A stretch of 12,138 nt of DNA from Chloroflexota bacterium (GTDB lineage: Bacteria; Chloroflexota; Dehalococcoidia; Lucifugimonadales; UBA1127). The stretch lies in contig JAPPNT010000070.1 in NCBI GenBank assembly GCA_028873745.1, forward strand, positions 1 to 12,138, read 5' to 3'. Below the pieces are notes generated by a model. The model ran no database searches, was not told the origin of the DNA, and worked only from the letters and a program-made list of their open reading frames with translations. The translations under genes were made by a program, and so were the position numbers. Shown here piece by piece: positions 6,963 through 11,824 of this stretch (position 1 is its first letter; each line of letters begins with the position of its first letter).

Positions 6963-7826
6963 CTAGCCCTCGACCGCCTCCCGCGCCGCCGCCATCATGA
7001 CGTCGACCGGCGCGTCGATGCCCGTCCAGAGCGTGAAACCCCTGGCGCCCTGGTAGACGAGCATCGGCAGGCCGTTGAGTGTTCGTGCTCCGACGCCCTG
7101 CGCCAACGCCATCAGCGGGGTAACCGGCGGGTTGTAGACAAGGTCGTACACAAAAGCGCTCGGCGGTATCAGCCCCGCGGATATGGGCGACGCCCCCTCC
7201 GCGGGGCCGTGCAGCATGCCCATGGACGTGCAGTTCACGATGAGGCTGACCCGCTCTCGGCCGCGCAGCGCCTCGGCGATCGAGCCCTCGTCCAGTGCGA
7301 CGCTCTGCACCGGCACGCCGTGGTGGTCGAGGTCGGCGAGCAGCGACTCCGCCCGGCTGACGGTGCGGTTGGCCAGCGTCAGCGACGCGACGCCCTCTCG
7401 CAGCAGCACGCCGCAAACGGCCCGCGACACGCCTCCAGCGCCGAGCACCAGCACGTCCTGCCCCCGCACATCGAACCCGCCTTCCGTCTGAAGCGCGTGC
7501 AGGAAGCCGTAGGTGTCCGTGTTGTAGCCAACGAGCTCGCGCCGCTCCGTGACGACGACGGTGTTCACCGCGCCGATGGACGCCGCGTCGTCGTCCACGT
7601 GGTCGAGCTGCTTGATGATCTCCGTCTTGTGGGGCACGGTGACCCCGAATCCGAGCAGGTCGGTGCGGTCCTGGTCCCACACCCACCTCGTGAGGGCCTC
7701 CGGCGCAACCTCCCACGCCGTGAAGACGGCGTCAACGCCGCAGTGCCGGAGCGCCGCGTTCTGGAACGCCGGCGAGGCCGAGTGCCGAATGGGGTAGCCA
7801 ATGATGCCGACGCGCTTGGCCGCCAA
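6963..7826 (-). CDS. aroE: Shikimate dehydrogenase (NADP+)
   Basis: It reduces 3-dehydroshikimate to shikimate with NADPH in the aromatic amino acid pathway. The 287-aa protein has the shikimate-binding SAS (Ser16, Ser18), the catalytic Lys67 in GVTVPHK, Asn88 in AVNT, Asp104 in YNTDTYGF, the dinucleotide loop GAGGVSR (129-135) and the NADP-selecting NRT (153-155). The C-terminal YQGARGFTLWTG is also typical. I chose the TTG at 7824-7826 because an AGGAG site lies 7 bases upstream, there is no in-frame ATG nearby, and the protein then begins MAAKRVGIIGYPIRHS as expected. The reading frame stays open far upstream, to 8720, but only as an antisense shadow of the divergent genes. aroC follows on the same strand. 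Confidence 0.95.
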   Translation of the reverse strand: MAAKRVGIIGYPIRHSASPAFQNAALRHCGVDAVFTAWEVAPEALTRWVWDQDRTDLLGFGVTVPHKTEIIKQLDHVDDDAASIGAVNTVVVTERRELVGYNTDTYGFLHALQTEGGFDVRGQDVLVLGAGGVSRAVCGVLLREGVASLTLANRTVSRAESLLADLDHHGVPVQSVALDEGSIAEALRGRERVSLIVNCTSMGMLHGPAEGASPISAGLIPPSAFVYDLVYNPPVTPLMALAQGVGARTLNGLPMLVYQGARGFTLWTGIDAPVDVMMAAAREAVEG

Positions 7827-7888
7827 AGTGGTCTCCTGGTCTGTTACTGGCGCAAGAGGCAGGTTTTCAGTGCCGCTCGCCGCAAGCA

Positions 7889-7894
7889 AGTATA
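7889..7894 (-). promoter_or_regulatory. Possible -10 box of aroE
   Basis: TATACT on the minus strand at 7889-7894 matches 5 of 6 consensus bases and would start transcription near 7882, about 55 bases before the TTG start. No convincing -35 box lies upstream; the region there is a GC-rich run with short inverted repeats. Confidence 0.4.
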
Positions 7895-7947
7895 GCAGCC
7901 GCCAAGCGGGCGGAGCCGCCGTGCTGTACCATCGACGCGCTGTGCCG

Positions 7948-7953
7948 TAGTAT
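7948..7953 (+). promoter_or_regulatory. Weak candidate -10 box for the RidA-family operon
   Basis: TAGTAT at 7948-7953 has a half-matching -35 (TGTACC) 17 bases upstream. A plus-strand promoter is needed somewhere in 7827-8003, because the divergent genes share that gap, and this is the best candidate I see. It is weak evidence. Confidence 0.25.
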
Positions 7954-7957
7954 GTCC

Positions 7958-7975
7958 GTTGGCCGAGACGCCAAC
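7958..7975. promoter_or_regulatory. 6-bp dyad in the leader of the RidA-family gene
   Basis: GTTGGC (7958-7963) and GCCAAC (7970-7975) are perfect inverted arms with a 6-base centre. The dyad sits 5 bases after the candidate -10 box and 15 bases before the ribosome binding site. It could be an operator or a small leader hairpin. Arms of this length also arise by chance. Confidence 0.3.
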
Positions 7976-8003
7976 CCCCGGAACCATTGCAGGAGGACTC
8001 GCC

Positions 8004-8465
8004 ATGCAGGTGGAAGCAAGGATTGAGGAGTTGGGCCTGAAGCTGCCAACGCCGGGAACGCCCATGGGCAACTACGTCCCCGGTGTCCGCACGGGCGACC
8101 TGGTGTTCCTGAGCGGTGTGGGTCCCAGCCAGCCCGACAGCCGGCAATGGGCCGGCAAGGTGGGCCGCGACTACACCGTCGAGGAGGGCTACGAGGCCGC
8201 CCGCGGTTGCGCCCTGAATCTCCTCGGAAACCTGAAGAGCGTCATCGGCGACCTCGACAAGGTGACGCGCGTCGTGAAGGTGCTCGGTATGGTCAACGCT
8301 GACCCGGAGTTCACGTCGCCGCCCGCCGTCATCAACGGCTGCTCGGACCTGCTGGTGGAGGTCTTCGGCGAGCGTGGCCGGCACGCCCGCTCCGCCGTCG
8401 GCATGGCGACCCTCCCCAACGCCATTCCGGTCGAGATTGAGATGATCGTCGAGGTCGAGGACTAG
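8004..8465 (+). CDS. RidA/YjgF/UK114-family protein
   Basis: A 153-aa member of the Rid superfamily, in the branch of about 150-residue proteins that begin with a short helix before the YVPGVRTGDLVFLSG strand. Classical RidA hydrolyses reactive enamine/imine intermediates; this subgroup has no firmly assigned substrate. Family features visible are the GKVGRDYTVEEGYEAAR segment, INGCSDLLVEVFGERGRHARSA (about 110-131) with the conserved Arg129, and EIE (144-146) near the C-terminus, which suggest a competent pocket. The start is ATG 8004, with an AGGAGG site 7 bases upstream. An in-frame TTG at 7959 lacks a ribosome binding site and would only add a non-conserved leader. It heads a three-gene plus-strand cluster, 54 bp before the TIM-barrel gene, and is divergent from aroE. 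Confidence 0.93.
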   Translation: MQVEARIEELGLKLPTPGTPMGNYVPGVRTGDLVFLSGVGPSQPDSRQWAGKVGRDYTVEEGYEAARGCALNLLGNLKSVIGDLDKVTRVVKVLGMVNADPEFTSPPAVINGCSDLLVEVFGERGRHARSAVGMATLPNAIPVEIEMIVEVED

Positions 8466-8479
8466 ACGCCCGGCCACGC

Positions 8480-8506
8480 CGTTCGCCCTGAGCCTTTCGA
8501 AGGGCG
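8480..8506. repeat. Dispersed intergenic repeat copy with hairpin
   Basis: The segment containing TTCGCCCTGAGCCTTTCG (8482-8499) closely resembles a short repeat I know as abundant between genes in several bacterial groups, including Chloroflexota. When read as protein it gives spurious PFERLRANG-type peptides, as it does here on the minus strand. CGCCCT (8484-8489) and AGGGCG (8501-8506) pair around an 11-base loop. It ends 2 bases before the ribosome binding site of the TIM-barrel gene. Confidence 0.6.
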
Positions 8507-8519
8507 CCAAGGAGGGACC

Positions 8520-9326
8520 ATGGACTTCAAGGACCGCATCGGCAACGATTCGGGCGGCACGCGGCTTGAGGACGCTCTCGAGTGGGCGGCCGCCAACGGC
8601 ATCCATTTCCTCGACTTCAGCGCGGACCTCGGCCCGAACGTCCTCGGCTCGTGGGACGACGAACGCGTAACGGCCGTGAAGGCAGCTTGCCGCGAGCACG
8701 ACATCCACATCGGCCTGCACACGCTCTCCGGCGTCAACGTGGCCGAGTTCTCCCCCTACCTCTCGGACGCCGTCGACCTGTACCTGCGGGCGTACATCAA
8801 CCTGGCGGAGAGCCTAGCGTGCGAGTGGACCATCGTGCACGGCGGCCTGCACTTCAGCTCCAACGTGGACCAGCGCTTCGAGGCGTCGCTGGCGAGGCTG
8901 CAGCGCGCCACGGACTACGCCGAGAACCATGGGGTCCGGCTGCTGCTGGAAAATCTGAACTTCGAGCCGGACGACGCCGAGGTGCACTACATGGCGCACA
9001 ACATCGAGGAGTGCAAACGCTACTTCGACGCCATCCAGTCGCCGAACTTCGGCATGGCCTTCACCGTGAACCACGCCAACCTGGTGCCCGAGGGCATCGA
9101 CGGCTTCCTTGACGCCTTCGGCATCGATCGCACCGGCGAGGTCCGGCTGGCGGACAACAACGGCGACAAGGAAGTGCACCTGCTGCCCGGCGAGGGAAAC
9201 ATCGACTTCCCCGCGGTCTTCCGGCGCATCGAGGGCATGGGCTACACCGGCCACTACTCGATGGCCTTCGGCAACCTCGAACAGCGGATTCAGGCACGGG
9301 ACGAGTTCGCGGGGTACATGGGGTAG
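8520..9326 (+). CDS. Xylose-isomerase-like TIM-barrel protein (sugar phosphate isomerase/epimerase family), altered metal site
   Basis: A 268-aa protein with the fold signature of the AP-endonuclease-2 / sugar isomerase-epimerase family. Matches include VHGGLHF (106-112), LLLENLNF (141-148), an NHANL segment (184-188) and HLLPGEGNIDF (220-230). Active members bind a divalent metal through Glu, Asp, His and Glu. Only the first, Glu144, is retained. By alignment with the family pattern, the Asp is Thr182, the His (usual HLKDN) is Arg209 in VRLADN, and the last Glu is Ala249 in HYSMAFGN. It may therefore use another metal arrangement, another chemistry or none. The ATG at 8520 has an AAGGAGGG site 3 bases upstream. 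It sits between the RidA-family and EamA transporter genes in a probable operon. The fold is clear; the reaction is unknown. Confidence 0.88.
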   Translation: MDFKDRIGNDSGGTRLEDALEWAAANGIHFLDFSADLGPNVLGSWDDERVTAVKAACREHDIHIGLHTLSGVNVAEFSPYLSDAVDLYLRAYINLAESLACEWTIVHGGLHFSSNVDQRFEASLARLQRATDYAENHGVRLLLENLNFEPDDAEVHYMAHNIEECKRYFDAIQSPNFGMAFTVNHANLVPEGIDGFLDAFGIDRTGEVRLADNNGDKEVHLLPGEGNIDFPAVFRRIEGMGYTGHYSMAFGNLEQRIQARDEFAGYMG

Positions 9327-9378
9327 GCGTGGTCGACGGAAGCGGCGGCGTCTCTCGGCGCGCCGGAAGGAGGCGCCC

Positions 9379-10254
9379 ATAGACCCGCTGGCAGGCATAC
9401 TCTGGGGCGCCGTCGGGCTCTTCTCCTGGGGACTGGGCGACTACCTGGCGAGATTCATCGCCATGCGCGTCGGCAGCCTCAGCACGGCACTGCTTATTCA
9501 GGTCATCGGCCTCGCCATGCCGTTGGTCTTTGTGCTGGCCGCCCTAGCGGCCGCGGCCGGCCCCGACGTCGATTGGCGCGCCGTCGCCGTGTGGGCGCCC
9601 CTCAGCGCCGCCTTCCTCGGCGGCGGGTACGCCTCGTTCTACACCGGCCTCCAGCGCGGCACGGTGACCATCGTGTCGAGCGCGTCATCCGCGTGGCTGG
9701 CAGTCACGGTCATCGCGGCCGTCCTCCTCTTCGGAGAGCGGGTGTCCGCCGGGCAGGGAGCGCTGCTGGCGTGCGTGTTGGGCGGCATTCTCATGCTTTC
9801 CGCGCACTCCTCGACGCGCACAGGCCAGAGCACCGGAATGGCATGGGGACTGGGCGCGACGGTCGGTCTCGGAATGGCCCTCGCGTTTCTCGACCAGGCC
9901 ACAGAGGCGGCCGGCCCCATGCTCGCGGTGCTGGTCGTCCGCGCCCTTTCGACCGCTCCCATCGCAGGCCTCATGCTCGCCCGCCGAGAGCCGCTGCAGC
10001 TGCCCAGCGGACGCAAGGCGCTGCTCCTGCTCGCGGCCGTCGGGCTGCTGGACGCAACTGGTTTCATCGGTTTCAACCTCGGCGTCGACGCCGCTCCCGT
10101 GTCCGTCGTCGCGCCCGTCGCCTCCGCGCACCCGGTGGTGACTGGCGGCCTCGCCGTCCTGCTCCTGCGTGAGCGCCCGCGAGCACTGCAGTGGACGGGC
10201 GCCGCGGTGACCGTCGCGGCCGTCGCCGCCCTCAGCGCGCTGACCGGCTCGTGA
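9379..10254 (+). CDS. EamA-type (DMT superfamily) transporter, apparent ATA start
   Basis: A 291-aa inner-membrane protein with about ten hydrophobic segments arranged as two EamA repeats (about residues 5-141 and 154-287). Each repeat ends in the typical pattern: LLFGERVSAGQGALLAC in the first and VLLLRERPRALQWTGA in the second. Members export or import small metabolites such as amino acids, sugars or drugs; the substrate is not predictable. An ideal AAGGAGG site (9367-9373) lies 5 bases before ATA (9379-9381). No ATG, GTG or TTG occurs in frame between the upstream stop at 9326 and this point, and the protein from here, M-DPLAGILWG, begins as DMT proteins usually do. The start is either a rare AUA codon or a changed ATG. 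It lies 52 bp after the TIM-barrel gene, probably in the same operon. Confidence 0.88.
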   Translation: MDPLAGILWGAVGLFSWGLGDYLARFIAMRVGSLSTALLIQVIGLAMPLVFVLAALAAAAGPDVDWRAVAVWAPLSAAFLGGGYASFYTGLQRGTVTIVSSASSAWLAVTVIAAVLLFGERVSAGQGALLACVLGGILMLSAHSSTRTGQSTGMAWGLGATVGLGMALAFLDQATEAAGPMLAVLVVRALSTAPIAGLMLARREPLQLPSGRKALLLLAAVGLLDATGFIGFNLGVDAAPVSVVAPVASAHPVVTGGLAVLLLRERPRALQWTGAAVTVAAVAALSALTGS

Positions 10255-10267
10255 GGCGAGACAAAAG

Positions 10268-10304
10268 GAAGCGCCCCCACGCCTTGTTCACATGGGGACG
10301 CTTC
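10268..10304. terminator. Hairpin terminator between convergent genes
   Basis: GAAGCGCCCCCA (10268-10279) and TGGGGACGCTTC (10293-10304) form a 12-bp stem with one mismatch and a 13-base loop. It lies 13 bases after the transporter stop and about 30 bases after the LigJ-like gene stop on the other strand, as expected of a shared terminator. A TTTT run follows the stem on the minus strand, so it should work best for the LigJ-like gene. Confidence 0.75.
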
Positions 10305-10335
10305 GTCTCTCGATGTTGAACGCGGTCGTGCGCCA

Positions 10336-11331
10336 CTAGTTGACCAGCGCGCCAACCTTGCTGAAGACCCGCAGCGGGTTGTCGTGGAAGATGGCCTTCT
10401 TGTCGTCGCTCGAAAGGAACTCGATGCCGTCGATGGTGCGCACCAGGTCGTCGCCGGGACGGCCCGTCTCCGGGCGAACCGCGCGGCCCGAGCCCGGCAC
10501 CTCAGTGCCGAAGCACATCTGGCTTACGCCCTTCTGCTTGATGGCGGCCTCCAGGAAGATCGGGTCCAGCGCGTTGCTGTCGTAGAAGAGGTTGTTGGAG
10601 AAGTCCTTGTCCGGCCCCGAGTGCTGGTAGTCCGTCGGGATGAAGCGCTGCAGCGCGCCGCCGCAGTGGGAGATGCAGACCTTCAGCTCCGGGTACCGGT
10701 CGAACACGCCGCCGTACATGTACAGCATGTGGGCGATGTACTCTTCCACGACATTGTTGATCTGGTAGTTGGCCGGCACCACCTCGATGCGCGGGTCCTC
10801 CGAAGGGCACGGGTGAATGAGGATCTGGACGCCTAGCTCGATGCATTTCTCGTAGAGGTCGAACCAGTACGGCTCATGTACGCCGGGGGCGCCGCGCTTG
10901 CCGTCGGGGTCGGGGTTCAGATAGCAGCCGACGAAGCCGAGCTCGTTGACCGTGTACTCCAGCTCCTCCAGCGTATGCTTGGTGTCCGGCGCGCTGGCGT
11001 CCTGGGGCAGGTGCGTCATCCCCGCGAACCTGTCCGAATGCAACCGCACGGACTGGGCGATGTGGTCGTTGGTGGCGCGCGCCCACGACCGCTGCAGAAA
11101 CATGGGCATCCAGTGCCACTGGTCGACGGGTCGCGCCCCGACGAGCTGGAAATCGATGAGCCGGTCGTCCAGGTCGGCGATGTGCCGCTGGAAGGCCGGC
11201 TCTGCCACGTCGTCCGGGATGTTCATCTTTGCCGCTGTCCGGTTGGACATCAGGCCTGCCGCAAACTGCCGCACCTGCGGGGGGCGGGATATGTGACCGT
11301 GGACGTCAACAACCTTGAGCCCATTCCACAT
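10336..11331 (-). CDS. LigJ-like amidohydrolase (4-oxalomesaconate hydratase family)
   Basis: A 331-aa amidohydrolase-2 (COG2159) TIM-barrel enzyme. Metal ligands are His11 and His13 (VDVHGHI), His173 (LIHPCP) and His222 (ISHCGG). Where most of the family has Asp in GTD or GSD, this protein has Glu276 in CFGTEVPGSG. As I recall, LigJ, which hydrates 4-oxalomesaconate in the protocatechuate 4,5-cleavage pathway, also has Glu there. Two other stretches resemble LigJ as I remember it: ELGFVGCYLNPDPDG (130-144) and the TGRPGDDLVRTIDGI region (289-303). The start is ATG 11331, with AGGAGG 7 bases upstream; an ATG at 11355 would lack a site. It lies 65 bp after the 63-aa gene and near a Rieske oxygenase, which fits aromatic breakdown. 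A related decarboxylase or lactonase role is the alternative. Confidence 0.85.
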   Translation of the reverse strand: MWNGLKVVDVHGHISRPPQVRQFAAGLMSNRTAAKMNIPDDVAEPAFQRHIADLDDRLIDFQLVGARPVDQWHWMPMFLQRSWARATNDHIAQSVRLHSDRFAGMTHLPQDASAPDTKHTLEELEYTVNELGFVGCYLNPDPDGKRGAPGVHEPYWFDLYEKCIELGVQILIHPCPSEDPRIEVVPANYQINNVVEEYIAHMLYMYGGVFDRYPELKVCISHCGGALQRFIPTDYQHSGPDKDFSNNLFYDSNALDPIFLEAAIKQKGVSQMCFGTEVPGSGRAVRPETGRPGDDLVRTIDGIEFLSSDDKKAIFHDNPLRVFSKVGALVN

Positions 11332-11396
11332 AGGACAACCTCCTATGGGCGGCACACCGCCCCGATTCTGGGAAGTTGTTAGCGGTATGGAATGAC

Positions 11397-11588
11397 CTAG
11401 GTCTTGGTGCCCACCAGCTCACCGGCGGTGATGTAGGCCTCACCCATGGACTTGAACGTGTGGGTCTGGCCGCCGCAGTCGACCTCGTACGTGGGCTGCG
11501 GGCCGCCGTCGCTGGACTCGTAGAGCTGGGCGGTGCCGCCGGGACCCTCGACGGTGGTGAGCAACGTCCGGGATGTGCCGCTGGTCAT
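11397..11588 (-). CDS. Small protein of unknown function (63 aa)
   Basis: I do not recognise this family. The 63-residue protein has no signal peptide or membrane segment. It reads as a short beta-rich domain (TLLTTVEGPGGTAQLYES, then PTYEVDCGGQTHTF) followed by a helix with SMGEAYITAGELVG, and has one Cys (about residue 38). The start is ATG 11588, with GAGGAGG 5 bases upstream. The reading frame extends to 11702, but the promoter at 11674-11702 lies inside that extension, so the longer form cannot be made from it. A strong promoter, a perfect ribosome binding site and codon use like its neighbours argue that it is a real gene. It probably heads an operon with the LigJ-like gene, 65 bp downstream, and diverges from a Rieske oxygenase, so a supporting role in aromatic catabolism is possible but unproven. 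Confidence 0.75.
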   Translation of the reverse strand: MTSGTSRTLLTTVEGPGGTAQLYESSDGGPQPTYEVDCGGQTHTFKSMGEAYITAGELVGTKT

Positions 11589-11673
11589 GATTGCCTCCTC
11601 GAAAGGGTTTTGCTTGGCCTGCTCCAGTTTTAGGGCGCAAATCACCCAAGCCGGAGTGTGGCCTCGGCGCCGC

Positions 11674-11702
11674 ATGATATGCAGGCCCCTACGGCCTGTC
11701 AA
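11674..11702 (-). promoter_or_regulatory. Strong sigma-70-type promoter of the small protein and LigJ-like genes
   Basis: On the minus strand TTGACA (11697-11702), a 17-base spacer and TATCAT (11674-11679) give a near-consensus promoter. Transcription would start near 11667, leaving a leader of about 80 bases. The spacer contains an inverted repeat, described separately. Confidence 0.78.
11682..11698. promoter_or_regulatory. Dyad in the spacer of the leftward promoter
   Basis: CAGGCC (11682-11687) and GGCCTG (11693-11698) are perfect 6-bp inverted arms around CCTAC. They lie between the -35 and -10 boxes and touch the -35. A protein bound here would block RNA polymerase, so it is a candidate repressor site. 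Confidence 0.4.
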
Positions 11703-11719
11703 GGGAAGGGAGCCAGACC

Positions 11720-11727
11720 CTCGCGAG
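11720..11727. promoter_or_regulatory. Palindrome CTCGCGAG midway between the divergent -35 boxes
   Basis: This perfect 8-bp palindrome is centred at 11723.5, exactly halfway between the two -35 boxes (which end at 11702 and begin at 11745). It is about 56 bases upstream of each predicted transcript start. That geometry suits a shared activator or looping site. It is short, so chance cannot be excluded. Confidence 0.3.
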
Positions 11728-11744
11728 TGGGCGCGGAGCGTTTA

Positions 11745-11773
11745 TTGACATCGCAACCTGCGATGCATACCAT
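11745..11773 (+). promoter_or_regulatory. Strong sigma-70-type promoter of the second Rieske oxygenase
   Basis: TTGACA (11745-11750), a 17-base spacer and TACCAT (11768-11773). Transcription would start near 11780, about 45 bases before the ATG at 11825. The -35 is perfect; the -10 is weaker (4 of 6). Confidence 0.72.
11749..11765. promoter_or_regulatory. 7-bp dyad operator candidate inside the rightward promoter
   Basis: CATCGCA-ACC-TGCGATG is a perfect inverted repeat with 7-bp arms that fills the -35/-10 spacer and overlaps the last two bases of the -35 box. This is the classical position of a repressor operator. Its sequence differs from the dyad in the leftward promoter, so the two sites would not bind the same regulator in an obvious way. 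Confidence 0.55.
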
Positions 11774-11824
11774 CCCGAAAACCGCAGCCAATCCGCCTTT
11801 GAGCGAAGCAAAGGGGAGGACACG

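Noticed and set aside
7905..7920. Short GC-rich inverted repeat CCGCC-N5-GGCGG in the aroE divergent region
   Set aside because: Arms are only 5 bp in a GC-rich run, so it is expected by chance and has no clear placement relative to a promoter.
7959..8003. TTG start at 7959 for the RidA-family protein
   Set aside because: It has no ribosome binding site and the added residues are not family-like; ATG 8004 has AGGAGG at 7 bases.
7827..8720. Long minus-strand open frame joined in frame upstream of aroE (585 codons in total)
   Set aside because: It is antisense to the RidA-family and TIM-barrel genes, whose family motifs are clear on the plus strand. The extension has no recognisable domain and includes the translated dispersed repeat.
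9109..9378. In-frame plus-strand extension upstream of the transporter gene
   Set aside because: It overlaps the TIM-barrel gene in another frame, is rich in Arg, Ser and Thr as GC-rich shadow frames are, and has no ribosome binding site; the transporter fold begins at 9379.
11589..11702. N-terminal extension of the 63-aa protein to ATG 11702
   Set aside because: It would include the predicted promoter and lacks a ribosome binding site, whereas ATG 11588 has a near-perfect one.
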